64,000 nucleotides of DNA, taken from Petrosia ficiformis. Taxonomy: Eukaryota; Porifera; Demospongiae; Haplosclerida; Petrosiidae. The notes below the pieces were generated by a model. The model was not told the DNA's origin and did no database searches. It saw only the letters and a list, made by a program, of their open reading frames with translations. The stretch spans positions 9,348,718-9,412,717 of the forward strand of contig OX345639.1 of the NCBI GenBank assembly GCA_947044365.1. The letters run 5' to 3'. Of the stretch, positions 24,839 through 37,029 are shown one piece after another (the stretch's first letter is position 1; the number at the start of each line of letters is the position of its first letter). Both the position numbers and the translations under genes were made by a program.

Positions 24839-25051
24839 CTACTATATTTGTGAACCTATTTTGGGTTAACTGTCTTCTCAATATATTTATCTGTTATTTG
24901 TTTTATGAACTGCATTGGAAGGGAAACTAACTGTTGAATTTCTTTGTTTTTTGTTACATCTTTCAATAATCTATTAATGAGTATTATATATCTCTTGTAA
25001 TATCATTATATAATACAATAGTCATTCTCTTTAGAGTAGTCACATGACTAG

Positions 25052-28000
25052 TTAGTCACTTTTGCTCAGTCGTCCACTTTTTACCAGATGTCTATAACCA
25101 AAATAAGAGAAGATTAGACCAACTCCACTTAAGAGACATGTCAAAAGAAGGAGAACATAGCCAATATAAGACTTGGTTGTTGCTCCGTACACTTCAACTG
25201 CAAATATGAGACTCAAGTTACAAAAACTGATCAAAGAGGACACACATACTAAAGATAGTAGATATTAGTATCATTACATGTTACCTATATTCTTTGTCAA
25301 TGACTGTTGCTGTAAATACATATATACCATCATGATCTTCCCATTCAATTCCTGACACACCAGTATTATTCATTATCTCGTATGATATATCCCTCATCTC
25401 TTCATCTCCCTGCTGATGACAGCTTTGATAATTCTATTCTCAATTGAAGTGGATATGTGTTAAGATATTTATTAACCAAGAAGATAATGTAACTCACTTC
25501 CATTGTCCACGCCAGATGAGGTGTGTCAACTTCTGATAACATATCTGACCATCTCTGTGGGGTTCTCACACACTTTGCCTGAAAAAGAGCGATTAATTGT
25601 AAAAGATTTATAGCCCCTTAGTACTCTCTCGTAGGATCCTACAACCTTAATAATAAAAAAACGTATGTAAGTACCTGTCGCTAAAGGGGAAAGACAAAGT
25701 AGCTGTACTTATATATAGGATAATTTTGTTCCTGCTGTTACCCATTCCAACCTTACACTTGGGTTTTGACATCCCTACATATTCTATAATTTTATACTGT
25801 CTTCCCTCTCACATCTTTAGCAGTTGCATTGTATCCATAGTCAGTTCTTCCATGAATTTCTCTTAGAATAAAATCACCAGTCACCTCTTGATTAAAAGAA
25901 TTCTCGTCGTATCTAGAAATGTTCATGTTGCAAAACAATGTATAGTTTAAATGTCTGTCTGTATGTTAGTGTGTACACTATCTACACTAGCAATGTAGGT
26001 CTGTATTTAAATGTCTGTGTGTATGTTAGTGTGTACACTATCTACACTAGCAATGTAGGTCTGTATTTAAATGTCTGTGTGTATGTTAGTGTGTACACTA
26101 TCTACACTAGCAATGTAGGTCTGTATTTAAATGTCTGTGTGTATGTTAGTGTGTACACTATCTACACTAGCAATGTAGGTCTGTATTTAAATGTCTGTGT
26201 GTATTTATGTATTTTAGTATGTACACTATCTACACTAGCAATGTAGGTCTGTATTTAAATGCCTGTGTGTATATATGTATGTTAGTGTGTACACTACTTA
26301 CAGTAGTAATGTAGACTTGTATTTAGATGCCTGTGTGTATATATGTATGTTAGTGTGTACACTACTTACAATAGTAATGTAGACCTGTATTTAGATGCCT
26401 GTGTGTATATATGTATGTTAGTGTGTACACTACTTACAATAGTAATGTAGGCCTGTATTTAAATGTCTGTGTGTATATATGTACGTTAGTATGTACACTA
26501 CTTACAGTAGTAATGTAGGCCTGTATTTAGATGCCTGTGTGTATATATGTATGTATGTTAGTATGTACACTACTTACAGTTGTAATGTAGGCCTGTATTT
26601 TTCATTAAAAGGTAGTTGAATAGGACATCCCCATTCACTGACACTGTATGTTACCCTCTGCAATAAAAAAAAATCATTTTAATTTTCCCTAACTCATCTT
26701 CACTTTCAAGATGATATTCATTTCAAATTAACTGGATCACATCTCTTTATTATCTCACCTTGTCTTTTGATGCTTTCCTTGACTTACGACCTTTGAACTC
26801 TGGATCATAATGATCTCTATTGATAATGACTTGTGATAATCATGTGACAAATCACATGATACTATACATTACTTTGAAATAGTATAGGTATAATCATAGT
26901 ATTTTGAACATTGTTCGTCTTCATTTCTATACAAAGTTACAAAATGAATTTAATATATAAACACACATGGCTACCTCTTCAATCGAATGTGCCTCAGTGG
27001 AGGACAAGTAGAAAAGATCTCAGCTTGCTACAAATATAAGTCCTCGTTATAAAGTTCTCAACAATTACATGTACTTACCACTTCAGCTGATTGGCTGCAT
27101 GATAGAGTCTGACTTGATGGAGATAATTTCAATACTGTTGAACTAATTAATGTACAACAATATTATTATTATAATTATTATATTATATCAAAACCTGTTG
27201 TTCTGAGCTTCGGAATGTGACTGTACACTAATAGACTAGTATATCATCAAATATTAATTCGTAGTTATTATATAATTATAGTACCATGTTTCTTTTTATG
27301 ACCCCTTGCACAGCTGTCTGTTCTTCTTGAACATTCTGGTCCCAACTCACTACTTTTTGATGTGAGACAGCCAGCTATGTGGATAGGACAAGTTGCTCCT
27401 GTCATAGCATGTGAGAGAGATACATACATACCGAGATTTCATTTGATGCCCATTGTCTTGGTACGACAACTGCCCATAACTAAGAGAAATATAATAATGA
27501 ATGTGACATCCACCTTACCTGTATTATTTCATTCCTATCAATGAAGTACACACCACCACTTTTAATATTAGTCTTCCATTGTATGTACTGTATAGTGGAT
27601 TTAATAAATGATACTAATGCAAATTAGATGTAACCAGGAGCCCATAAAACTAGTTTTATGGGCTCCTGATGTAACGTAGTCATGTGATGTTACATATAGT
27701 CAAGTGATGATGTAACATTAGTTGAGTGATGATGTAACATTAGTCAAGTGATGATGTAACATTAATGGTGATGATGTAACATTAGCCAAGTGATGATGTA
27801 ATATATAGTCACTGATATTAGTCAAGTGATGAAAAAGTATTAGCCTAGTGAAGGTTACCCAAGTGATGATGTAATATATAGTCACTTGATGATATTAACC
27901 AAGTGATGATGTAATATTAGTCACTTGAGGATAAACGAAGTGTCATGAGCAACAAACAAGTTGATGTATATTATACTCAAAACTAACTGGACATCCATTT

Positions 28001-31000
28001 GGAGGATATAGTGTTGATAGTAATAAAGAATACAGTGGTACTATATTCACAGAAAGAAACCTGTGAAATAATATTAATTAACTATTATTATAACTAACTA
28101 GCTCAGGGGACTTACTCTTCACCACTGTTTACTTTCAAATTACCAAGGTTATCAAAAAACAAGAATGTTGAATTACTCACAAACATAGGCAGCTGTTTGA
28201 ATATGATAATAGTTATTATAGAAAAATAATTAAACACAACTTTGATAATTATTGTTTATATTAAAAATACGGGGGACGCGCGAACGCAGTCCCCCACTAC
28301 CAAAAATTGTGCGCCCGAGTCTCCCACGTTTGGGGAGATCGCACGCTTCAGCCCAGCAGAGTGCAAGGCATGGGCCTCCACATGGAGGAACCGCCTACTT
28401 GATCACGGTATCCTCTACGCCAGGTAAGTTACTTTGCGCATCTGAGGTGGAGAGCTTTATACCACAGTGTCACTGACCGTTATTGTGGGTTTACTCAAGC
28501 GCGCGCTACTTCCTGTCTATACAAATATTCATACCTTTATTGTCCTCCCTGCAGAAACCCTACCATAGTGTAAAGCTTTTGTTGAAGTTAGTAAAGCAAA
28601 TTGTCCTAATCTTCCTGAATTGAATTTTTTATATAACAAGTAAAACTAATTCATGTTATAATTGTATGTACCAGTAATGGCATTAGTGAAATGTTCTTCT
28701 TCAGCAAATGAATGTTGATGGATTGCTCCATCTTGTCGAGAGATACTCTCAATTGATTGCATTACATCCCCTAGTACGAATACAAAGTCATTGTACAACA
28801 GTGAAGTGATTAACAGATGAACAGGGAGATAGATAGAGGGACTGAAAAGCATATGGAGTCAATGACGTGTATTGCAATTGGGAAACATAAAACCACAAAG
28901 AAGACTTCTGAAAAACACTGTGCAACCTTCATTAGAGCAGTAGAACAATTCCTGATCTCCCCAAATCAACATATCACCATAAGAAGTCGGAAAGTATTGA
29001 AATGAGAGTTGCCCTCCTAAAGATATGCACTCATGATAATAATGACATGAACAAATATTATAATTCAGAGATTTAACTACCTCTATATTGAAAAACATTC
29101 CCTTCTGTCGTCCATGTCTCTGAGAGTACTTCATACTTAATAAACTTTGCCTGTAACAGTGAATCTAGTTTGCACATGGGAACAGACAGACTGACATACA
29201 GACATAAGTATTGCTTACACTTGTCTCATTCACTGATATTAAAAGTGTAAGTTGATCTTTCATTGGATGTACTTTTAATGAGTGTATGTAATACTATAAA
29301 CAAACAACAAATCATTACATCACACAAGTGTTTCTATGACAACACACATCGTCTTCCAAAAACGCAATAGAAAACTGTCTTCCTCCATCAATGGACATGT
29401 ATATACTGCTTGCCTATTGTATAATATACATTTGTTAACTTTTGATGGTATGCATCAGACGTACTCCATGAGACCATCCTATGATAATATCCTCATTCCC
29501 ATAATCTGGATTCTGTCCTCTTCCTGTTATCTCGTCCACACCCAAATAAGGTAACCCTGTTTATTAAACATAATTGATTAATGAATTACATACACTGTTT
29601 TATGACCTGTAGCATGAATGATATCTGAATTCCCATTGGTCAATGTCATGATGTTTCCACCAATAAGAAAACTCATAGCATCACTTGTGAAAGAAACCCC
29701 TTTAATTCTACCACTGTTTTCTAATATCTTGTGTGTATATATATAATTATATATATTTATATATATATATATGCATGTGTTCTGTTTCAAATATTCTCAT
29801 ACCTGAAAACTGCTGTGAGTTTTGAACCCATCCTGTGTAATAATATTCATAGCCCTATATTACAACTTATTAATAGTACAATGTATAATCATTAGGTAGT
29901 CATTACCCATGTGTTACAACAGCAACAGATAGTAGCACAGAATCCTACCAATATAGTAAAATATATTTATTTACCAAGAAATACAATTCATACCTGGTAA
30001 AGATGACTCGTATAATTTGCTTCATAGATCTCTGTAGGCTATACAGTAAGACCAGATACTTCATGTGTACATATATACATATACGTATATGTATACATAC
30101 ATACATACAATACAAATGGATGTATGTATGTATTACGTACATACTTAATTATGTATTTATATGCATGTACGTAAGTTACCCACAGAGGTCAGCTGTAACA
30201 TATTGTCCAGTTCATATTTAGGTTTGGTAGCTATGAATTGTGTGGGTCTGTGTGACAACAGATCAATGCATGACATTAAACTTTATCAAAATGTATATTA
30301 CCTAATTCCACAGTTCATCACATTAACACCTCTTCCTTTGATCTCGTATGTGATAACATGGGGTAGAGACTGGGGAGCTGTTACTTGAAACTTCCAACAA
30401 CTATTAATAAGAATAGTATAATGTATTTATGTATTTGTCAAGTGTGTGAGTTAAACATGTTTTTATGTTCCCACCTGCACTCTCTGTTATAACCAATATC
30501 TCTAATCACGGCTTCCTTAATGGATGTAAGTAGTAATATTGTGGGATACTCACCCAGTAACTGAAACTGATCACTGAGTGACTGTAGTACAATAAATAGT
30601 TTAAAAACCGGTATTATTTTCTTGTATAGTTTGTTATCTATTTGTAAATGCTTAGTAATGTTCACAAACAATTAGTCAGCATAATTATATTATCATAACA
30701 ATTTCACCCACATTTGCAGCTGTGTAATCTGAAACCCAGAGGGAAATCCCAATTGACTTTCCCACCATTTCATATGTGTATGAGGTTTCCCATGTATAGC
30801 AGTATGGACTATTTTCTAATGGAATCTATAGCAATGACACATGTACAAGTGATAATCTGCATCAATGAGACTCATACCCAGATAATATGAGAATCAGTCT
30901 CATTTTCAAAGTTTAATTGTATCTCATGTAGACCAGGTGATTGGAAATGAAATGTGACCTTTGAACTATGAATTTCAATTGACTAATAATCTTTACTTAC

Positions 31001-31346
31001 ATAATGATCACCTTACCCATTTTGAGTGAGGCCATCACTTTTCCATGTAACAGAGATATTATACAGATGTTCTAAAGTTACCTAAATATTGTTACTATCA
31101 TTTATCTTGTATGTAATAATAATGTAAGTATATATATGCATATATCAGTGTGTATATATATGATCATCACCGGTGTATTAAAAGATAGAAGATTGCTGCT
31201 TGCTATATTCCAGTGGCTATACCTATTAAGTGAATTCATACACTGATGTGTGTTTGTGTATGTGGTTACCTCCATAGATCAGCAGCACACACTGTATTTA
31301 CCACCAAAATAACTGTTAGTAGCGTTTGTCTCAAATACTCTTCCAT
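25052..31346 (-). CDS. CATSPERE: CatSper auxiliary subunit, delta/epsilon-like
   Basis: More than 20 exons lie on the minus strand, starting MEEYLRQTLLTVILVV (signal peptide; exon 31270-31346) and ending in an exon at 25052-25226. Extracellular beta-propeller-like pieces follow (for example SIYMSIDGGRQFSIAFLE, GRLGQFALLTSTKALHYG). Then comes YFIDRNEIIQLWAVVVPRQW, then CPPLRHIRLKR. The family hallmark VTGDFILREIHGRTDYGYN, an NYQSC segment and SFCNLSLIFAVEVYG follow. One transmembrane helix (YVLLLLTCLLSGVGLIFSYF) precedes a short basic tail. These match the beta/gamma/delta/epsilon subunits of the sperm flagellar Ca2+ channel. The juxtamembrane SFCNL motif favours epsilon or delta. Exons between 26950 and 27400 were not all placed with certainty. 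A U1 snRNA gene lies in the intron 28193-28534. Confidence 0.82.
25945..26600 (-). repeat. Minisatellite of 60-72 bp seeded at a 5' splice site of CATSPERE
   Basis: Minus-strand units in the half nearest the exon read TACAGGCCTACATTACTACT then GTAAGTAGTG. That copies the end of the adjacent coding exon (...TACAGGCCTACATTACAACT) and its donor. About ten units are present. The distal 60-bp units are diverged (CTACATTGCTAGTGTAGATA) and have lost the consensus donor. Confidence 0.85.
27635..27668. repeat. Perfect 34-bp palindrome
   Basis: CAGGAGCCCATAAAACT followed immediately by its exact reverse complement. One arm (CATGGGCTCCTG) recurs at about 36931-36942. It lies in a CATSPERE intron. Confidence 0.85.
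27669..27960. repeat. Irregular tandem repeat (GTGATGATGTAACATTAGTC type)
   Basis: Degenerate ~22-33-bp units with GTAATATAGTCA and AAGTGATGATGTAA variants fill a CATSPERE intron. Confidence 0.75.
28269..28431 (-). ncRNA. RNU1: U1 spliceosomal snRNA
   Basis: The minus-strand product is about 163 nt, the usual U1 length. It begins at ACTTACCTG, the 5' splice-site recognition sequence. GATACCGTGATCAAGTAGGC (stem-loop I) and a TTGCACTC loop that binds U1A in stem-loop II follow. Then come GCGATCTCCCCAAACGTGGG (stem III) and the Sm site AATTTTTGG (28300-28308). The terminal GC-rich hairpin GGGGGACTGCGTTCGCGC matches the conserved stem IV. It is a GC-rich island in AT-rich DNA. The loop I sequence GATCAAGTAG departs from the usual GATCACGAAG, so the U1-70K contact may differ or the copy may be a variant. 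Confidence 0.95.
28456..28461 (-). promoter_or_regulatory. TATA-like box upstream of U1
   Basis: TATAAA on the minus strand ends 25 nt before the mapped 5' end of U1. Typical Pol II U1 promoters use a PSE; none could be named here. Confidence 0.4.
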
Positions 31347-32098
31347 GGTCTCAAACACTGACAACCAATCAATTGACAGTAATTGTTGTAGAAGTACAGC
31401 TGCACAGTGGTACAGTGCAGACTATTTCAGCTGTTATGTGTAATTATACACTATAAAATTAATTTTTTTAAATCTATGATATATCATATAAGCACTGTAA
31501 GCAGTGTATTTGACTTCATTATCATTTATGATGGTGCATGGTATGGAGATTTTAAATGGCTGTTTCTCTTTACTGTCAGCTTGTGTAACAAAGGTTGTCA
31601 GATTCTTTATCCATCATGATCTTTAGTTATAATTATTTATATACAAAGATATAAACATGATAATATTATATATATATATATATATATAGCCTTTTTACAC
31701 TACAGATTATAACTGTAAACTTCATCTTTTTTTAGAGCTGTTAGAATTTTGTTTTTTTAGTAGGTATATTGGTATAATAACTATTTTTTTTTAAACTTTT
31801 CATATAATTGTGTTACAGCATCATAAAGTAAGATGTGTGTTTATCATATATTGATTTAAGTGTCATATGAACTCATGATCAATGATAAACCAATTCAATG
31901 TTTGTACAGTATTGATTTCAGAAGTTCACCAGTTTCGCCCACCATTATGTAACACATTTAAGAAATAGATTTGCGGTTTGCTAAAGTGCAGAGTCTTTAT
32001 TGTACTATAAAAGATGCACAACTGAACTGTTGTTGTGTCAGTACCTTTTGAAAAGGAACTTAGTACCAGAGCTGTCTGTGCATAGCTTTGAAATAGAT
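31347..32098. other. Divergent intergenic region between CATSPERE and the unknown-family cluster
   Basis: AT-rich, with an AT dinucleotide run near 31665. TTCACCAGTTTCGCCCACCA at about 31925 is near-repeated upstream of the third family member (TTCACTGGTTTCACCCACAT, about 35177), suggesting a duplicated promoter. Nothing else is coding. Confidence 0.5.
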
Positions 32099-33163
32099 AT
32101 GGCAGAACCAATCACAGTGTATCGAAATGGCAAATACTTTGAAGAGCTGGGGAGAGATAATAAAGAAGAAATTCTTTTCAAAGGTCATCATGTTACACAT
32201 TTACCTTGGATGAGATATCATGAATGGAATTATATTCCTCTACTACCTGGCAACAGATTTATTCCATATCAAAATGTAGGAGTTGCTGTGAAGAAACTAT
32301 GTCACATAACTCATAATGAAGAATTCAAAGAGATCAGCCAAAATGACAAATACTATGTCTTCAAACCTAAACAGAAATTTGGAAAGAGTGGATACATAAG
32401 CCATAGCAAACAAGTGGGAAAAAGTTATGCTTTATGTGAGCCTTCAGCACTTCCTCCAAATCACCAAACCCAGTATCGAATGGTGAACATGCACAAAGAA
32501 GTTCTACCTGGATACTACATCTGGTGGTCAATTGATCATTCATGTGTTCCTACTGTACCTAGTTGGAAATTAGAGAAATATTTTGGACATCAGTGGTATG
32601 GGTATTACACCAGTGAACCGTTTGAACGTCCTATAACTTCCCGCTATGGAAATCACATGTTTACTAGCTACATAATGCAACTGCTTCAAAGTTACCAGAG
32701 TGCTTATGGTTCTCCGCTACCTCGTATTGAGTTCAGATGTGGTGGAACTTTACGATATCGTTGTGAAATATGTTATGTGGTAATAGTTTGTGCAGTCAAT
32801 CCTCATGAGAAGCATTCCCTCTCAGAAGAGGAGTTCCCTATAATTTGGGAAAATGTGCAGATTATATACAATAGCAATGGACAAGTTTCATTTGTTCAAC
32901 CGCCAGAAATAACATTAAGAAATGGAATAACAGGTTATTATGAAGATGGAATGTTTTCTGATTACATTCCTTACTCCTGGGATACATATGCTTTTGCACT
33001 CCACTTCCCTACTGAACACTTCAAACTAGAAATTCCTAAACTTACCCTCTTCTCTACTAAAACCATTGAACATGATGACTTCTGCACAAAGAAAAGACCT
33101 GATCCTTTAAATAACCACAAGCCATCTTGTCCAAATAAACATCTCATCACTCATTTTTTATGA
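32099..33163 (+). CDS. Unknown-family protein, tandem copy 1 (354 aa)
   Basis: A single exon encodes 354 residues with no signal peptide or membrane segment. Motifs shared by all three copies are: EILFKGHHVTHLPWM, KQKFGKSGY, LPGYYIWWSIDHSC, SRYGNH, ELLQCYQ-like, SPLPRIEFRCGGTLRYR, EICYVVIVCA, YSWDTYAFA and a C-terminal RPDPLNN...CPN. The many conserved Cys, Trp and Gly residues suggest a compact globular domain. I do not recognise the family. The open frame continues upstream to 32000, but the MAE... start matches copy 3. It has no intron where copies 2 and 3 share one. Confidence 0.8.
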   Translation: MAEPITVYRNGKYFEELGRDNKEEILFKGHHVTHLPWMRYHEWNYIPLLPGNRFIPYQNVGVAVKKLCHITHNEEFKEISQNDKYYVFKPKQKFGKSGYISHSKQVGKSYALCEPSALPPNHQTQYRMVNMHKEVLPGYYIWWSIDHSCVPTVPSWKLEKYFGHQWYGYYTSEPFERPITSRYGNHMFTSYIMQLLQSYQSAYGSPLPRIEFRCGGTLRYRCEICYVVIVCAVNPHEKHSLSEEEFPIIWENVQIIYNSNGQVSFVQPPEITLRNGITGYYEDGMFSDYIPYSWDTYAFALHFPTEHFKLEIPKLTLFSTKTIEHDDFCTKKRPDPLNNHKPSCPNKHLITHFL

Positions 33164-33542
33164 CCAGTGATGAATTTAGAGTGAGAATACATGTATAACT
33201 ACAGTGAATGTTATGTATTCACAATTTTGTTAAAGTTTGGAACATTTTTTTACGAAATAAAATATGTTTTATTTTGTTTAATGTTAATAGTTATAATTAA
33301 TAATACCTCATTAATTCAATGTGTTCCTTCTATAATAGTAAATGGAATATGGTCACTCATTAAGCCCCATGATATTTGATACTTAAAAAATGCAATATCA
33401 TCAATTGTTATATATAATGACATTCATGTTGATCAATCATCCTGCAGTAAAAACTGCATAATCATGATTAATAGTAAGAATATATAATCACCATGATGTT
33501 ACACTTTTTACATTTTGTGGCCGAAGAAGAACTATAATTATT
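33164..33542. other. Intergenic spacer between copies 1 and 2
   Basis: AT-rich; AATAAA at about 33256 is a plausible polyadenylation signal for copy 1. No gene seen. Confidence 0.5.
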
Positions 33543-34878
33543 ATGGCAGGAATTAGCACTGTGGCATCTTATAAAAAAGGGAGGTAAGTGCATGTTGTTT
33601 CTCTAAAATGATATACTAAAATTGACTTAAATATAATATACTAATAGTTAAATCTACATTTAGTAGTTTTGACAAGTGTTCTAAAATCTGAATTACAAGA
33701 TATCAACTGTAATTTTGATTGGTAGTAGTGCAATCTCTACTTAATAATTGCATTTTTATTATTATCAGCCCATGCATATTTAGAAAACTCTCTGTTTATA
33801 TCAATTTTCCTTTTGCTACATGTTTTCAAAATTAATTTATTTATATGCAAGTTACTTTACTGGAGAGGGTAAATCAGAAATTCTTTTCAAGGGTTTTCAT
33901 GTTACTCATCTACCCTGGATGGAGTATTCTAAATGGGATCAAATTCCTCCTCTTCCTCGTAATGAGCATGTTCCTTACCAGAATGTAGAAGTTACTGTGG
34001 AGAAACTATGTCATATAACTCATGATGAAGAATATAAAGAGATCACCAAGGATACCAAATATGTCTTCAAACCGAGACAGAAGTTTGGAAAGGTTGGATA
34101 CCGAAACCATTTTAGAGAACAAGTGGGAAAAAGTTACGTCAGATGTGATGTACCTTCAGCTCTTCCTCCCAATTATCAGACCGACTATCGATGTGTAAGG
34201 GAAGACGAGGAAATTCTACCTGGATACTACATCTGGTGGTCAATTGATCATTCTTGTATTCCTACAATGGATTTGACAAAAACCATTAGAAGTGGATATT
34301 ACAGCAGTGAACCATTCCAAACACCAATAAAATCTCATTATGGAAATCACAAGATTACTTGCAACATAAGGGAGCTACTACAATGCTACCAGAATGCTTA
34401 TGGTTCTCCATTACCTCGTATTGAGTTCAGATGTGGTGGAACTTTACGATATCGTAATGAAATATGCTATGTAGTGATAGTTTGTGCTGAAGAGAACCTG
34501 TCCAAAGAAGAATTCCCTGTTATGTGGGAAGAGGTTCTAAAAGATGGATATGGGTCAGATGGAAAAGTAGAATCTGTTAAGCTACCGCAAGTAATAATAC
34601 GTAATGGAATATTAGGTTACTATGTAGGGGATAATTTTAGGGATAGGAAAACCACTTTCTATTCCTGGGATACCTATGCCTTTGCATTTCATTTCCCTGA
34701 CAAAACTTTCACACTTGAACCTAAAAGTGTTGAAATATTTCATGAAATTGTTCAACATGATGGTGATAAATGTCTTAAAAGAAAACCTAATCCTTCGAAA
34801 AAGGATAAACTCACTTGCCCAAATGATCTCCATACCACTACCGGTACTGAAGCAATGGACGAATTTGCCCTTTTTTAA
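33543..34878 (+). CDS. Unknown-family protein, tandem copy 2 (355 aa)
   Basis: Exons 33543-33583 and 33852-34878 join in phase 2 (MAGISTVASYKKG then SYFTGEGKSEILFKGFHV). All family motifs are present: RQKFGKVGY, GYYIWWSIDHSC, HYGNHKIT, SPLPRIEFRCGGTLRYRNE, SWDTYAFAFHFP. No signal peptide or transmembrane helix is seen. The C-terminus is short and lacks the acidic tail of copy 3. Function unknown. Confidence 0.82.
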
Positions 34879-35231
34879 CTTCTTTACATTATATTTTTTA
34901 TCTATTATAATTATAAACATTTCATAAACATTAGATTTATTTTTTGGTTCATTTTTATTAGAAAAGTAAGTTAATAGATCGTTGACTCAAAAATAAAAAA
35001 ATTTAACATGTTACAGTATTATAATTTAAATTTTAATATAGATAATTATATCATTATTCAAAGATAACCTTCATTTGTGTATGCGAGTTAAGTTATTACA
35101 GTACATTAGATAATAGTCCAAACAATTATACAGTATTGCTGATAATATCTTCATTGTTTATATAGTATATGTTCAAGTTCACTGGTTTCACCCACATAAG
35201 GAGATTGTAGTTATAGCTATATGCCGTATAT
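34879..35231. other. Intergenic spacer between copies 2 and 3
   Basis: AT-rich; contains the TTCACTGGTTTCACCCACAT block described upstream of copy 1. No gene seen. Confidence 0.5.
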
Positions 35232-36845
35232 ATGGCAGAAGCCAGGTTATCATATCAAGAAGGGTGGTAAGTTATTAATACACAGTACATGATGATATAT
35301 TCTTTTTTGATAAAAGAATATGTATTAAAGTTCTTTTTTTTATAATCAAGGTACTTTAAAAACTTGCCTATGAAAAGGAAAAAACCAGAAATTCTTTTCA
35401 AGGGTCATCATGTTCCACATCTACCCTGGATGGAGTATACTGCATGGGATCACATTCCTCTTCTTCCCAATAAGACTTATGTTCCTTATCAAAATGTGAA
35501 AATTAATATAGAAAAACTCTGTCATGTAACTCATGATAAAGAGTTTTATAATATAAGCAAAGATGACAAGTATGTCTTTATACCTAGACAGAAGTTTGGG
35601 AAGGCTGGATATAATTATGATGGTGCCCCAATTGGAGAAAGCTATGTCATATGTGACCCTTCAGATGTCCCCCCAAATCATCAAACCCGGTATCGATATG
35701 TAAGCAGAGATGAAGAAGTTTTACCTGGATACTACATCTGGTGGTCCATTGATCAATCATGTATTTTTCCCAGAGAGCCTTATTCGAATTTGATGCAAAA
35801 TACTGGAAGGGAAGTGTATGGATATTACACTAATGAACCCTTCAAATACCCAATCAAATCCAGATATGGAAATCACAAGTTTACCAGCAATATAAAGGAG
35901 CTACTACAATGTTACCAGACTGCTTATGGTTCTCCATTGCCTTGTATTGAGTTCAGATGTGGTGGAACTTTACGATATCGTAATGAAATATGCTATGTAG
36001 TGATAGTCTGTGCAGTTCATCCTGACAGTGAACATCCACTGTCCAAAGACGAATTCCCTATATGGAAAGATCTAGAAGTTGAATATGTTAACGGGAAAAT
36101 TGTATCTATCCAAATAAAGATAAGAAATGGAATATCAGGTGTCTATCGCCATGGAGTTATAAACAAGAAAACAAAGTTCTTTTCTTGGGATACATACGTC
36201 TTTGCGTTGTATTTTCCTGATAGTAAATATAGACTAGAACTTCCCAAAAGTAATACCACGACTTCCCTCATTGAGCATAACTATTGTATAAAGACTAAGC
36301 CAGACCCATTAAACAATGATAAATTTACTTGTCCAAATCAGCTCCCTTACTCGATGGATTATCATGATACATTCGATGAAACTGACCAAATAGAAGATAT
36401 TGAAGAATTTATAACTAATGATAATGAAGAGAGTGTGTGGCAGATATTGAATGATAGTGAAGAGAGTGAGAAAGTATATGAACATGAACATATGTTACAT
36501 GTAACAAAAGATACTATTGACAGTGAAGAAGATGAACATATGTGGCAAGTAATATATAATACTATCAATAGTGATGAAGAACATGAACATGTAACAAAAG
36601 ATACTATTGACAGTGAAGAGAGTGATGAAGACGAACACTTATGGCAGGTAATAAATGATACTATCAATAGTGATGAAGAGGACGAACACATGAGTGAGGT
36701 AATAAAAGATACTATTAGTAGTGAAGAGAGTGATGAAGAAGATGAACACATGTGGCAGGAAATAAACAATGCTATTGATAGTCAAAAAAGTAACAAAGAA
36801 CACATCTGGCATCTAAGTGAAGAGAAGAGATTGTGTGAACAATGA
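35232..36845 (+). CDS. Unknown-family protein, tandem copy 3 with acidic repeat tail (509 aa)
   Basis: Exons 35232-35266 and 35351-36845 join in phase 2 (MAEARLSYQEGW then YFKNLPMKRKKPEILFKG). The first ~340 residues match copies 1 and 2 (GYYIWWSIDQSC, CIEFRCGGTLRYRNEICY, SWDTYVFALYFP). About 150 extra C-terminal residues follow: imperfect repeats of DTIxSEExDEDEHMWQVI type, very rich in Asp/Glu/Ser. These acidic Ser clusters look like casein kinase 2 sites. The tail is probably disordered. Function unknown. Confidence 0.82.
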
Positions 36846-37029
36846 TTAATAGTGGAGAAAAAAAAGACAAAGTCGATATCATCGTAATTATTAAAACAAC
36901 ACCAGTGTGAAACTATTATGGTTTTTTCATGGGCTCCTGATTATAATAACTCTTAAATTTTTTTATCATTAAGTTTTTTATCAAATTTTTTTTTAATTAT
37001 ACAGAGTATCATTATTAATTTTGAATGTT

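Noticed and set aside
28242..28476. Two short + strand frames in GC-rich sequence
   Set aside because: Antisense of the U1 snRNA gene.
36362..36769. Minus-strand Ser/Cys-rich 135-codon frame
   Set aside because: Antisense of the acidic tail of the unknown-family copy 3.
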